Shown here: positions 23,876-36,775 of the stretch, piece after piece
Layout of the letters: each line of letters opens with the position of its first letter
How positions within the stretch are numbered: position 1 is the stretch's first letter
Source of the DNA: Notolepis coatsorum
Lineage: Eukaryota > Chordata > Actinopteri > Aulopiformes > Paralepididae
DNA length: 64,000 nucleotides
Assembly: GCA_963971535.1 (NCBI GenBank)
Contig: OZ020585.1
Span: 161,096,276 to 161,160,275 of the forward strand
Direction: 5' to 3'
The notes under the pieces: model-generated
The model's database searches: none
Seen by the model: only the letters and a program-made list of their open reading frames with translations
What the model was told of the DNA's origin: nothing
Program-made: the position numbers and the translations under genes

Positions 23876-26417
23876 CTAAATCCCAAACGCCAATCGCCGG
23901 ACCTTCTTGGTGGCAAAATCTTTTATGAGCTCTTTGAAATCAAGTGATAGAGCCAGCTTGCTTTCAATTGATAACATTGCAAGGCTGTTCAACCTCTCTT
24001 GCAACATGGTCGATCTTAAATAGCTCTTGATAAGTTTCAACTTACTAAAAGATCTTTCACCACCAGCTACGGTAACTGGGAGCGTCAAGAAAATTCTGAG
24101 GGCAATGCAAACGTCTCCAAAAATGCTCTGGAGTTCCATCTTGTATATTGCATTCAGGAGATCAAGAGAGCTACAATCAGGGGGGAAAGTGGCAGAAAAT
24201 ATTTTATTGAGATGCCTTATCTCACTCTCAAACTGATCTGTGAGATCCTGTGAGTATTTCTCCCTCAGTGGCTGACACACAGAAGCCATGACACTGTCAC
24301 TCAACTTCCCAATTTTAAGTATGGCAGCAAATTCTTCAACAATATTTGCTGTTGTTTGGAACCGAGTGTCCAAGTCACTTATGATCTGGTCCATGGCAGT
24401 GAAAAACACAGTGTTACGGAATGTTGTTTCTGGCCTGTCCTCCTGACCTGTTGCTTCAGCAGTTTCATCATGAAACCTCTTCCTCCTCCTCTCACGGCTA
24501 AGTTCTTTTTTGAAATGAGGTGGAACCTCCATTTCCTTAGCTACCATTGATGCCTCAGACAGAATAGCATCCCATCTATTTCTGAGAGTCTGCATCTCAT
24601 CTCTTAGTGCAGCAACATTACCTGCCTCCACCTCTATTGAGATTTTCCCTGACTGGAGTATCACATTTCTGTCATCAATAGATTGCAATACTTTCACCCA
24701 AATGGTGAGAAGGACAATGGCATCAAACGACATGAGGTAGTTCCTCAGACCAACAGCTTCAGATCTGGCCTCAGCTGTGAGACTGCATGAGCTCAGTATG
24801 GTAGCAAGGGCTTCAATGACACCAGGTAGGTGCTTTGCTACAGGTTTCACAGCATCAATTCTCGCACTCCAGCGAGTGTCAGATAGCCTATGTACAGAGC
24901 AACCTGTTTTCTTTTTGTATATAGACCAACGAGATGGACTGGCACTTACAAATGTGTAGAGGCGGTTAATGTAACCAAAAAAGTTGGACACTTCAGGGCT
25001 AGATTGTGCAGCATGCACACCTACTAGATTCAACGTGTGGGAGGCACAAGGTGAGAAAGTAGCAAGATTATTCTTTTTCAGTATTTGGGCTTGGACTCCC
25101 TTGATTTTCCCTGACATATTCGCCCCATTATCATACCCTTGCCCCCTGCAATCACTAATGTCTATCCCTAGATCCAGAAGCACACTCTCCATCATCCCTG
25201 CTATTTCACATCCTGTTTTTCCGTTGAAATCTTTGAATTCAATAAATCTTTCAGTGATCTCCCATTCGCCTGTGTCTTCATTATAATGTACATATCTTAT
25301 GAGCACGACATTTTGCTCCGTGTGGGAAATGTCAGGCGTTGCATCACAAATGATTCCATAGTATATGACATCCTCCCTTTCCGTCAGAATGGTTTTTAAA
25401 ACCTTTCCCCCACACAATTCAATAAACTCGTTCTGGATGTCTGGGCTCAGATAATGAGTTAGCTGGCTTCCTTTTTTGGATGTCCTGATTTTGTCTAAGT
25501 GGTCTTTCAAGAGTGGATCATATCGTGATAAAAGTTCTAGCGTACCTAAAAAAATTCCATTGTGGACATCGCCCAAAGCATGCGTTTTACCTCGGAAAGC
25601 TAAATTCCTCGTTGCCAAGTGCAGAGTGACATCAAGGAGTCTCTGCAAGATAGCTTTGTTTTTCTCAATTTCAGACTGTAGCTCTCTCTGCAACTGATGA
25701 TCAACGCCACATGCAGTCATAACTGAACACTGTAGGTTTTTCCATCGCAAATAACAGTCCCTGTGATTCCTACTTTTTTCATGGCTTGGGAATTTATCAT
25801 ACATGCGACGCCACTCGACGTCACACATCTTGTATCCCTGGTCACTACTCAAAGCACTATGAGAGGGTATTTTTTGCTCCTTGGAGAAAAGAACACATGG
25901 TATGCAGAACAGTGCATTTGCACTTTCACTGTGAATCAACCAGTCCCTTTTCACTTTTCCCCTACCCTTATCTGCTTTGATGTATTTCAAGTAATCTGGA
26001 AATCTCTTTCCCTTTGAATCATGTGGAAATTCTTGATCCGTTTCTCGCATTGCTAAATTCTTTACAATAGTTACCCTGTCCTTGTCACTCATCCTAGCTG
26101 GGAACAACCCTGGGTCAAGTGATAGCAGATCTTCTGCCTCAGACACCACTACAGGTGGCTCAGTATCTGTGGCATCCTGTGTCGGAGCCTCACTTTGTCC
26201 CTGACATTGACTGTCCATAGCTGCTTCTTCCTCATCTGTGCTGCTTTCATGGTCCTCAACTTCTTCTTGTACTGGTACTGCTGCCTCTTCACCTCTGCTC
26301 TCCTCGTTGGCTGCCTTGCTCGAGGGCCCTGGCTCTAGAGTATCCATAGTGTACATAATTTATAAAATGCCATATAATAGTAATAACACAGTACAGCTTG
26401 AGCTATCTCTTAATTGT

Positions 26418-26516
<99 letters not shown>

Positions 26517-27063
26517 TAATAATAATATGTATAGATATTTTCCAATTGCTCAAATCTAGCTATAGCTACTGTAACAACCTCAATTTAATGTGCCAGTGGT
26601 CAATGGTATTGCAATTACTGGAAGAACTAGAGTAACTAAATGTGAATATTACCTAAAGTTGTATTCAATGCATGGTAAGCATATTTAAAATCTGTGTGTT
26701 AACCCCACGCCCTGCTGCTTACCTCCCTCTCCTTCAACTGGGAGCTGGCCTGAGGGAAGGGGTACTGATCCTGAAGTCACATCTGTGCATTAGAGCAGAT
26801 GTGATTAGCATGTAACATTATACAGGTTAGGTTTGCTAGCCATAGCAAAAGGGCATAGCTGCTGGATACAAATTCACTGGGCTCATCTATAGCAACAGGT
26901 AGCTAACGTCAGCCACAAAATGTTGGCCAAGCTGTTATGGGCTTCAAAACAAGTTCTGTGAATAAATACCTTTCTTGTGAAAATACTTGGTGACTAGCTG
27001 TCGACCTCTTTTATTATCTTCCTCTTGCTGACGTTTTTTCTTTCGTTTCTGAGCCCCTGACAT
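23876..27063 (-). CDS. hAT transposase (TTF zinc finger, DUF4371, hAT dimerisation)
   Basis: Exon 1 is 27063-26970 (MSGAQKRKKRQQEED..., donor GTATTT). Exon 2 is 26334-23876, after an acceptor TCTAG. The join is phase 1 and in frame, giving about 850 aa. Exon 2 encodes an acidic N-terminal stretch, a TTF-type zinc finger around KRDWL...FCIPC...H, and a DUF4371/hAT RNase-H-like core with CDATPD and GYDNGANMSG as candidate first and second acidic sites. CASHTLNL, TRWSAR and a C-terminal dimerisation region starting AGGERSFSKLKLIKSYLRS follow. This is the ZMYM1-like/hAT-5-like domain order. No stop or frameshift is seen. It catalyses cut-and-paste transposition with 8-bp target duplications. It could also start at an internal Met of exon 2 (26347), but the KRK-rich first exon is typical of the family. 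Confidence 0.85.
26423..26516. repeat. (AAT)n microsatellite
   Basis: About 31 uninterrupted ATA/AAT units inside the hAT transposase intron. Confidence 0.97.
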
Positions 27064-27556
27064 TTTCCTGTCAGTCTGTTCAAGCTGCAAGCTGCTGGTG
27101 CGCTGCTGTGCCGCCTAGTTATAGTTGAAAGTGGGGGTGCAAGATTAGTAACTGGCAGGCAAGGGGTGGTTTGGAGTGGGTCCGGCACGACCACCTCCAT
27201 GGCAGAATGTTTTTAATTTAATGAACACCTGTACGTGCAATTTCCTGCAATATAGAGCACAGAACTGTCTCAAAATCATATGGGATCCTAAAGGATTGCT
27301 ATAGGGTTCCAAAAACGTATAGAGATTCCTATAGCATTTATTTTTTTACTAGGGATGTTATCCTACACTTTAAGCTGTCTGATATCCCATTACCTGTAAC
27401 TCTTGGGTCTCTTTCTCACTTCCTCTGCCTCCTCCCTGAGTCTGCAGTCACCACATCATTCTACACAGGAGAGCAATACAGGAATACACTGAACTGGTTT
27501 GAATACATGATTTTTTCTTTTTTCTGCCATGTTCTACCTGGTTGGTTGGTTGGTTG

Positions 27557-27621
<65 letters not shown>

Positions 27622-27863
27622 GTGCAGGTTAGTTACAGTAGGAGATGGGCTTCTATCATAATTTAAGATACTTGAAGGCTGGCATCTGTAAACGCAGATA
27701 TAAGTACTTTATTCTTATTTTATTATCATTCTTTTCTTTCCAATGAAATGAAATCAGAAAGTGGTATATGATGGAAAATATGAAAGTCAATGCTTGAAGG
27801 AAAATTATAGTTGCGAGTTGATGGAGTGGCAGCTGTTTGCACATCTGTAATCAGAGGTAGCAA

Positions 27864-27955
<92 letters not shown>

Positions 27956-28413
27956 GGGTCTGGATCTTGACAACACCGTTAGCTAACAGCTGAGCTATAG
28001 CTAACATAAAGACTGTGACCTGTAATTCAAAGCAGCGAAAATTAAGAGGAGATGATGATTATAAATGTGTTTTATTGTATTGAGCATTGTAACTTACATG
28101 AAAGGTCTGCCTGCCACCACCACCAATGACATACCGTCTTTAAACACACCGTGACACACTCACTCAGCCAGTCAGCCGACACTCACTCAGCACCTGGCTT
28201 CATGCTCATGGTGGGAGGGACTCGTGAGGCAGTAGATCAAACCAAATGTTAGAGAAATGCAGGGGTGTCACAATCTATGGAAACTTAAAAAAGCACCTGT
28301 TTGTTTCTTTTGTGACGTTTTTCTTTTAATACAGGCAATTATACTTTTCAGTCATCTACATTAACTTACTTTAGGATAATAATAAAACCATATTAATAAA
28401 AAGATAATAATAG
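27064..28413. repeat. hAT 5' flank with (AC)n and (AG)n microsatellites
   Basis: (AC)n at about 27558-27620 and (AG)n at about 27868-27951. The rest shows no gene. The open frames across the microsatellites are artefacts of the repeats. Confidence 0.8.
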
Positions 28414-28490
28414 TGTTCTCTGGGCCCCCCCCCCAGTGCTGGGCCCTTAGAATCGTCCCAAGCTACCCCCCCCCCCCAGCTACGCCCCTT
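28414..28490. mobile_element. hAT terminus (right), AGCTACGCCCCT
   Basis: GGGCCCTTAGAATC and AGCTACGCCCCTT are the inverted counterpart of the left terminus at 20167, separated by expanded C runs. It abuts a 5'-truncated LINE. Confidence 0.5.
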
Positions 28491-28491
28491 T

Positions 28492-30432
28492 AACTACCGC
28501 CCTGTTTCTATCCTTACCTCCATCTCGAAAGTCATGGAAAAAATTGTCTACGAACAGGTCGAAAAGCACCTTGTGGAAAAAAATCTAATCTACAAACTGA
28601 GATAGTCTAGCATAGCGAAAACCGTACACAAGACGGCGAAAATAGCTTAACACAACATTATAACAACTGGACCAGATGTCCCACTTCTGTCCGTGGCCGA
28701 CTGCTCGCAGTACTTCTGTTGAAGATCTGACAACAGACAGGAGAACAAAGGATTACTATAAAGGCAAAATACCCAGCAAACCACACACGGTAATTAGTGA
28801 TAACAAATCACAGGTGACAATCAATCAGAGCTAATTGCAGATGACAGGGTGAAGTACTCCAGAATGGCAGTAGGGTTTCCACTCTTGAGAGAGGAAAAAA
28901 CCCCAAACGTTACAGTGGAGGTAAACTGTACTCTACCCCCCCCCCTCACAGTGAGCTGTGGTGTTCCACAAGGAAGCATACTAGGACCGCTACTGTTCAT
29001 AATTTATGCAAATCACGTCATCAGCTTGTGACTGCAACTTGTTCTTGTTCGCTGACGACTCAGCCCTGCTGGTCTCTGACAAGAACAAGTTACAGGTTGA
29101 AAAAACCCTAAGCTCAGAACTCGGCAGAATCTGCACCTGGCTCGCTGATAACAAACTATCATTACACCTGGGTAAAACAGAGTCCATTCTCTTCGGATCA
29201 AATAACAAACTCTGCAAGACCGACGGCTTCTCAGTTACAGTGGGTGACAATGTTGTCACAAGGAAAGATGAAATTACATACCTAGGTTCCATCTAGAGGC
29301 AAATCTTTCTTGTGACAAAATGGCATCCAATGTAATAAAAAACGAACTAGATTCTTGTACCGGATTTCCTCTCTGGTAAACAAGAATACCCTGAAGACTC
29401 TGGCAGGAGCACTCATTCAAGGGTACTACGACTATGCTTGCACCTCATGGTACCAAAGCACCTCAAAGGCGCTAAAAACAAGATTACAAACATCACAAAA
29501 CAAACTGGTCAGACTACTACTTGACCTTACTCCTAGAACCCACTTCACCCCTGCCCACTTTGACTACCTAGGATGGCTTAGAGTAGACGACAGAGTACAG
29601 CAACTTGCAATGGGCCTGGTCTACAAGATACACTATACGACTAAGGTACCCATGTACATGTCAAAGTACTTCCCAAAAGTCACTGAATACCACAACCACA
29701 ACACCAGAGGGAGCTCAACAAATCATGTTAAACCCAGATTCGGCTCAAACAAGGGACTAAACACGTTTAGCAATTATGCCACATCAATGTGGAACGCCCT
29801 ACCCAAAGCTGTAAAGGAATGTGAATCATTCACTACCCACTTTCAAAACCACTCTCAAAGAGCACCTATGGGAGACTGCAATTTGAAACTGGCCCCTGTA
29901 AATGTACAGTAAATGTCCTAACCCAATAATACACGAGACCCTCTTCTTGGGACCAAGTAAGGTTATCGATATTCCAATGTACAGTTTTGCTTGTACAGTT
30001 GTACAGTTTCCCCCACCCCACCTACCCAACCCCACCCCGCCTACCCAACCACACACCCCCCACCCCACCCAACCACCTCCAATGTACAGTCCCCCCCCCC
30101 ACCTACCCAACCCCCCCCCTCCACCCCACCTACCTAACCTCCTCCAATGTACAGTTTCTACGTCAAATGTATATACTCTCTTTTTTAGACTATTTTTGTA
30201 TCACAAACAGTACTGTATTTGTAAATCTGGTATGTCATAAATGTATAGATGTAGCAGTAGGCTACTGTCTATCTGTATGTCATATGTTATGATGGATTGG
30301 AAATGGGGGACCCTGATGTAAACAAGACGAAAGTCTTTCTCTGGTCTGCATCCCCTTAACAATTGTGTGTATTGAGCTGTACTGTATTGTACCCATTCTG
30401 CAATCTGTTAATAAAGTTTTCAATCAATCAAT
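28492..30432 (+). pseudogene. LINE family A copy, broken reverse transcriptase
   Basis: 5' truncated in the RT domain (starts at NYRPVSILT-like sequence). About 285 bp (28605-28890) are replaced by unrelated DNA. It then resumes at SCGVPQGSILGPL and runs through FADDSALLV to the C-terminal MWNALPKAVKECES. Frameshifts occur near 29296 and in the last coding section. The 3' UTR has C-rich repeats, the family 3' module and a TCAATCAATC tail. Confidence 0.85.
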
Positions 30433-30436
30433 GGTT

Positions 30437-30640
30437 TGATAGGAATAAGTTGTCTCTTAATGAAAACAAAACCAAATGTATGGTATTTGGTGGTGATCCT
30501 ACCGACTGTGAAATTAAACTGAATTTAAATGGAACCGAAATTGAAAAAGTATATGAAACAAAATTCTTAGGTGTGATTAGATCACAACCTCTGTTGGAAG
30601 CCACATATACAATATATCAAAGGTAAATAAATAGAGTTAT
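30437..30640 (+). mobile_element. L2/Rex-like LINE RT fragment
   Basis: Open for about 60 codons with WFDRNKLSLNENKTKCMVFG and YETKFLGVI, the region just after the FADD motif of L2/Rex1-type reverse transcriptases. It is a different family from LINE A and directly adjoins its tail. Confidence 0.65.
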
Positions 30641-31094
30641 AATTCACTCTACTCAAAATCTAATTTAAATCGACGTGACTGGAAGAAATGTGGCCAATCA
30701 CAACAAATTCCTAGTCGCTGATGAGAGTGGAATCCACAAGGTCAAGTCAGGAGTCGAGGGAGATAAGGACCGGTTCACAGCGTTCCTTTCCCCAGCCCTC
30801 TCCAACCCCCCTACCCCCCCCCCCCCCCCCCCCCCCACGCGGGGGGGAGCCAGGACTTGTCTCGCACTCCCAACCATAGATATCTGCTCCCAACACCCCG
30901 CCCCCCCCTTCCTCTGTGTTGGCGCCGCGCTGTCGGCCGCCTCGTTTGTGAGGGAGATACCCCCCCCCCCCCCCCTCCAACAGCCCTGCAACACCCCCAA
31001 CCCCTCCCCCCTCCTTCCGCAGGTTGGCTGCCAGTCTCTTTGCGGTGGTGAATACGCATTATGTTTGTCTCAAGGCTAGCCCTACATGCATCAT
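30641..31094. other. Region with C homopolymers
   Basis: C runs at about 30815-30836 and 30960-30975. The GGGGGA/TCCCCC-rich frames on both strands look like low-complexity artefacts. No gene recognised. Confidence 0.45.
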
Positions 31095-31340
31095 CAAACC
31101 CTTTTACTATCGCACTGCCGACGGTTAACCTTTCACTACCACACTACAGAAGGTAGTTAACCGTCTGTAGTGTGATAGTAAAGGGTTAACCGTTTGGTAG
31201 TGCGGTAGTGAAAGGGTTAACCTTCTGTAGTGTGGTAGTGAAAGGTTAACCGTCTGTAGTGTGATGGTAAAGGGTTAACCTTCTGTAGTGTGATAGTAAA
31301 GGGTTAACCGTTTGGTAGTGCGGCAGTGAAAGGGTTAAGA
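31095..31340. repeat. Palindromic/tandem GGTTAACC-type repeat
   Basis: Units such as GTAGTGTGATAGTAAAGGGT alternate with TTAACCGTCTG/TTAACCTTCTG, period about 33. The first two units are in opposite orientation to the rest, making a hairpin around 31130-31160. The same words occur once more at 63088-63150. Confidence 0.8.
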
Positions 31341-31499
31341 ACAAATTGTTATTTTCAGTGATGACCTGGCGAGAGGACAACGGGGCCCCTCGAAGGGTGA
31401 CCGAGAAAGGGGACCAAAAATGTTAAATATAAATATGGAACATGGACATCAGATAGGGGGGCGGTGACCCAAACCCACGCCACCTTGCTCATGCACCAA

Positions 31500-32069
31500 G
31501 GAATGTTCATCCAAATAAGATAATATAAGATATTCTTTTATTGATCCCCTTGAGGAAATTCGGGTGTCATGGTGGAGGGGGGGGGGGGGGGGTACAAGTA
31601 TGGGCAGGGTAATAGTAGAAGACATGAATATAGGCAATCAATTTAGATCTGAGAAAGAAACGGTGTAAACAATATAATTAACTCTGAATGTAAAAAAAAT
31701 ACGAGGAGAAATAAACGTGTAGATAACGGTGCAGATGAGGGTCTGTACGCCCTATCGGTTATATTATACGTTACAATAAATATAGGCAATAAAGAATTTG
31801 AATCTGAATATAATAATATGAGTAAGAAGAAACGTAAACGGTATACACAAGGTACCCTAACTGGCATGATATGCTGTACGTCATATGTTGTAGTCTGTGA
31901 CGTACAGCATATAGGTCTATATGAATTGAAAATGGGGGACCCTGATGGAAACAAGACAAACGTCTTTCTCAGGTCTGCATCCCCTTAACAATTGTATGTA
32001 TTGAGCCGTACTGTATTGTACCCATTCTGCAATCTGTTAAATAAAGTTTTCATTCATTCATTCATTCAG
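31500..32069 (+). mobile_element. LINE tails and LINE family A 3' end
   Basis: 31520-31570 holds CTTTTATTGATCCCCTTGAG with GGAAATTC, the reversed end of a common fish LINE. About 31860-32069 is the family A 3' module with a (TTCA)n tail. This copy shares the diagnostic GATGGAAACAAGACAAACGT with the inverted pair at 32885-36775. Confidence 0.7.
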
Positions 32070-32117
32070 GTGGTTAAGAGTGGTCAGACATTCCATGTTC
32101 GCACATGACGGGTTCAG

Positions 32118-32250
32118 CGCTCTCTTTGTCTCTCTCTATATCTCTCTCTGTATCTCTCTATATCTCTCTGTATCTCTCTCTCTATATCTCTCTATGTCTC
32201 TCTCTGTCTCCCGTTGTCTCTCTCTACCCCCCCCCCCCCCCCTCTCTCAA
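32118..32250. repeat. TCTCTCTGTATC microsatellite
   Basis: Imperfect TCTC/TGTA/TATA array followed by a C run. Confidence 0.85.
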
Positions 32251-32884
32251 CAATGTGCATACATCAGAGTATTACTCAGTATCACTTGTACATATTTTGT
32301 CAATGCACTTTACAGCTACATTTACACTCTGGTTAGATACCAACCTCAGTGCATACTATACTACCTACCTGTTAGCTTGTGAATGAAGTCTCCACTCAGC
32401 TGTGATATAAAGGCAGTCGGTCGTGAGTAATGACCTACCTTGGCCTCATGACCTTCTGTTCTCTGCAGTTAGTTAGGGAATTTTAGCAAGATGTTTGGAC
32501 CATCTGTGAAAAAATGTATTATACCAATAGCTTTCTTCACCAAAGTGTTCCTATAGGTGTCTACTAATACCTCTCAATGTATTCAAACCCAAATCCTCTG
32601 GGGAAATTCTGGAGAGCCAATCAAAGTTAAGGAGCCCAGGGGGCTTGGGTGAAAAATATGAAAAATCAAATATTAACTTGTGGGGTGTCTTAACTAGGGT
32701 TTTTCAGGGCGCTGAATCTATTCCAACCATTCGGTTTTTTAGTAAAAAAAACAACCGTTTTTCCATAAGAACATATATTTTGACTTTATTCCAAGAGAAA
32801 TGTAACGTTACATATAAATGTGCATATTGATACATGGTTTCATTTTTTTTTACTAAGCCAACTCCCCATCTTCCTCACTCCTTT
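32251..32884. other. Unassigned stretch between LINE copies
   Basis: No recognisable gene or repeat. Confidence 0.4.
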
Positions 32885-34769
32885 TCTCGTCTGGTTGTTA
32901 TCACACACATAATAAACCTCTCTATAAAACAGGGGCACGTCCCCAAGGACTTCAAAATTGCGAGAGTGACCCCTCTACACAAAAAGGGCAGCAAATTAGA
33001 CCCAGGCAACTACCGCCCTGTTTCTATTCTTACCTCCATCTCGAAAGTCATGGAGAAAATAGTCTACGAACAGGTCGAAAAGTACCTGGCGGAAAAAAAT
33101 CGAATCTACGAATTCCAATCTGGCTTCAGAACGTCCCACTCCACTGACACATGCCTCCTCTATTTGAACGACCACATCAAACAAGAGGTGGACGCGGGCA
33201 AATACTGCGGCATGGTCATGCTGGACCTACAAAAGGCCTTCGACACTGTCAATCACTCCATTCTAATGGACAAGCTAAAAGCAATTGGTTTTGATAGCCT
33301 ATCAGTGAGCTGGATGCAATCCTACCTGGAGGGGAGAGAACAGATGGTAGAGGTAAACGGTACTCTATCCCCCCCCCCTCACAGTGAGCTGTGGTGTTCC
33401 ACAAGGAAGCATACTAGGACTGCTACTCTTCCTAATTTATGCAAATGACATGTCGTCAGCCTGTGACTGCAACTTGTTCCTGTTTGCGGACGACTCAGCC
33501 CTGCTGGTCTGGTCTCTGACAAGAACAAATTGCAGGTTGAAAAAACCCTCAGCACGGAACTAGGCAAAATCTGCATATGGCTCGCTGATAACAAACTATC
33601 ATTACACATGGGCAAAACAGAGTCCATTCTCTTCGGTTCAAATAACAAACTCAGCAAGACCGACGGATTCTCAGTTACAGTGGGTGACAATATTGTCACA
33701 AGGAAAGACGAAATTACCTACCTGGGTTCCATAGAGGCAAATCTTTCCTGTGACAAAATGGCATCCAATGTAATAAAAAAAGTCAACCAACGAACTAGAT
33801 TCTTGTACCGGATCTCCTCTCTGGTAAACAAGAATACCCTGAAGACTCTGGCAGGAGCACTCATTCAAGGGTACTATGACTATGCGTGCACCTCATGGTA
33901 CCAAAGCACCTCAAAGGCGCTTAAAACAAAATTACAAACATCACAAAACAAACTGGTCAGACTACTACTTGACCTGAACCCCAGAACCCACCTCACCCCT
34001 GCCCACTTTGCCAACCTAGGATGGCTTAGAGTAGACGACAGAGTACAGCAACTTGCAATGGGCCTGGTCTACAAGATACACTATACGACCGGGGTGCTCA
34101 TGTACATGTCAAAATACTTCCCAAAGGTCAGTGAATACCACAACCACTACACCAGAGGAAGCTCAACAAATCATGTTAAACCCAGATTCGGCTCAAACAA
34201 GGGACTAAACACGTTTCGCAATTATGCCACAACAATGTGGAACGCCCTACCCAAAGCTGTAAAGGAATGTGAATCCCTGCCCACATTCAAAACCGCTCTT
34301 AAAGAGCACCTACGGGAGGCTGCAATTCGAAACTGGCCACCGTAAATGCCCAAAACCCCCACCACCTCCTAATAGACAGTTTCCTCCCCACCGCATGTAT
34401 ATATTCCCTCTCCGCCGTATGTATATTTCCCTCCCACCCACCCACCCCCTCCTAATGTACAGTCCCCTCCCCATCATATGTATATACTCTGTCAGGATCT
34501 AGGGGTAACAGTACTGTATATTTGAATACCGCCTATGTCACAAATGTATCAGTACTAAATACCTATATGTCCCTATGCCATAAATGTCATGTATGTTGTG
34601 TATGTCATAAATGTCTATATGAATTGAAAATGGGGGACCCTGATGGAAACAAGACAAACGTCTTTCTCAGGTCTGCATCCCCTTAACAATTGTATGTATT
34701 GAGCCGTACTGTATTGTACCCATTCTGCAATCTGTTAAATAAAGTTTTCATTCATTCATTCATTCATTC
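32885..34769 (+). pseudogene. LINE family A copy with two frameshifts
   Basis: The longest copy upstream: it includes HVPKDFKIARVTPLHKKG and NYRPVSILTSISKVMEKI before the catalytic part. The RT frame breaks at a C run after VEVNGTLSP (about 33370) and again at a GGTCT duplication (about 33506), then reads on from LQVEKTLST to the C-terminus at 34345. The 3' UTR carries a (TTCA)n tail. It is nearly identical, in inverse orientation, to 35083-36775. Confidence 0.9.
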
Positions 34770-35082
34770 ATGGCACTCTCCTTTACACTTGCCACAAGCA
34801 GATATGCACTTGACCCCCTGTTTTTTACAGCAGCACCTGCGTGTACTGCAGTCTCCCTCAGGATAGGATATAGGATGCGATCTCGAAATTATTCTTAGAA
34901 TTAATGAAGGGCCATTTGCCAATTGCCTTCGCGCTTTCAGTGTCAAATTTGGATTTGTCCTTGCAGTGTGGCCAGTGGGTGCCGTTCTAGGTGGTTACCA
35001 CGTGGTGTCGCTAGAGCACTCTTTTCCATTATTTTCAATCAAGCTTGAAAACAGTGGCGCGACACCCGTCTCCCTCAGCCTG
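34770..35082 (-). mobile_element. Cys-rich remnant between inverted LINE copies
   Basis: On the minus strand a short frame ends with DCSTRRCCCKKQGVKC and CGKCKGEC. The CxCKKxGxxCxxxCGxCxG pattern is typical of the C-terminal end of several animal retroelement/transposon proteins. It is truncated exactly at the LINE tail. Only this fragment of the original element remains. Confidence 0.5.
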
Positions 35083-36775
35083 TGAATGAATGAATGAATG
35101 AAAACTTTATTTAACAGATTGCAGAATGGGTACAATACAGTACGGCTCAATACATACAATTGTTAAGGGGATGCAGACCTGAGAAAGACGTTTGTCTTGT
35201 TTCCATCAGGGTCCCCCATTTTCAATTCATATAGACATTTATGACATACACAACATACATGACATTTATGGCATAGGGACATATAGGTATTTAGTACTGA
35301 TACATTTGTGACATAGGCGGTATTCAAATATACAGTACTGTTACCCCTAGATCCTGACAGAGTATATACATATGATGGGGAGGGGACTGTACATTAGGAG
35401 GGGGTGGGTGGGTGGGAGGGAAATATACATACGGCGGGGAGGGAATATATACATGCGGTGGGGAGGAGACTGTCTATTAGGAGGTGGTGGGGGTTTTGGG
35501 CATTTACGGTGGCCAGTTTCGAATTGCAGCCTCCCGTAGGTGCTCTTTAAGGGCGGTTTTGAATGTGGGCAGGGATTCACATTCCTTTACAGCTTTGGGT
35601 AGGGCGTTCCACATTGTTGTGGCATAATTGCGAAACGTGTTTAGTCCCTTGTTTGAGCCGAATCTGGGTTTAACATGATTTGTTGAGCTTCCTCTGGTGT
35701 AGTGGTTGTGGTATTCACTGACCTTTGGGAAGTATTTTGACATGTACATGGGCACCCCGGTCGTATAGTGTATCTTGTAGACCAGGCCCATTGCAAGTTG
35801 CTGTACTCTGTCGTCTACTCTAAGCCATCCTAGGTTGGCAAAGTGGGCAGGGGTGAGGTGGGTTCTGGGGTTCAGGTCAAGTAGTAGTCTGACCAGTTTG
35901 TTTTGTGATGTTTGTAATTTTGTTTTAAGCGCCTTTGAGGTGCTTTGGTACCATGAGGTGCACGCATAGTCATAGTACCCTTGAATGAGTGCTCCTGCCA
36001 GAGTCTTCAGGGTATTCTTGTTTACCAGAGAGGAGATCCGGTACAAGAATCTAGTTCGTTGGTTGACTTTTTTTATTACATTGGATGCCATTTTGTCACA
36101 GGAAAGATTTGCCTCTAGGATGGAACCCAGGTTGGTAATTTCGTCTTTCCTTGTGACAATATTGTCACCCACTGTAACTGAGAAGCCGTCGGTCTTGCTG
36201 AGTTTGTTATTTGAACCGAAGAGAATGGACTCTGTTTTGCCCATGTGTAATGATAGTTTGTTATCAGCAAGCCATATGCAGATTTTGCCTAGTTCCGTGC
36301 TGAGGGTTTTTTCAACCTGCAATTTGTTCTTGTCAGAGACCAGCAGGGCTGAGTCGTCCGCAAACAGGAACAAGTTGCAGTCACAGGCTGACGACATGTC
36401 ATTTGCATAAATTAGGAAGAGTAGCGGTCCTAGTATGCTTCCTTGTGGAACACCACAGCTCACTGTGAGGGGGGGGGATAGAGTACCGTTTACCTCTACC
36501 ATCTGTTCTCTCCCCTCCAGGTAGGATTGCATCCAGCTCACTGATAGGCTATCAAAACCAATTGCTTTTAGCTTGTCCATTAGAATGGAGTGATTGACAG
36601 TGTCGAAGGCCTTTTGTAGGTCCAGCATGACCATGCCGCAGTATTTGCCAGCGTCCACCTCTTGTTTGATGTGGTCGTTCAAATAGAGGAGGCATCTGTC
36701 AGTGGAGTGGGACGTTCTGAAGCCAGATTGGAATTCGTAGATTAGGTTTTTTTCCGCCAGGTACTTTTCGACTGT
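35083..36775 (-). mobile_element. LINE family A copy with open reverse transcriptase
   Basis: The frame 36682-35504 is open for 392 aa: MLDLQKAFDTV (Asp at residue 21), SCGVPQGSILGP, FADDSALLV (catalytic Asp pair at residues 109-110) and the C-terminal region ending in REAAIRNWPP. The copy is 5' truncated at about 36775, so the endonuclease and the start of the RT are missing and it cannot be autonomous. The order and motifs place it in the jockey/CR1/L2/Rex1 group; I cannot choose the clade. Confidence 0.88.

Noticed and set aside
23876..26356. Single-exon hAT gene starting at 26356
   Set aside because: A better model uses exon 1 (27063-26970), which has the family-typical KRK-rich start and joins in frame at 26334.
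20167..28490. A single 8.3-kb hAT element containing the transposase
   Set aside because: The terminal words match in inverse, but the flanking 8-mers (CTCCTACT and TAACTACC) do not, and the right flank is a LINE. I list the ends separately.
30698..31059. Gly/Pro-rich frames on both strands
   Set aside because: They span C/G homopolymers and have no recognisable domain.
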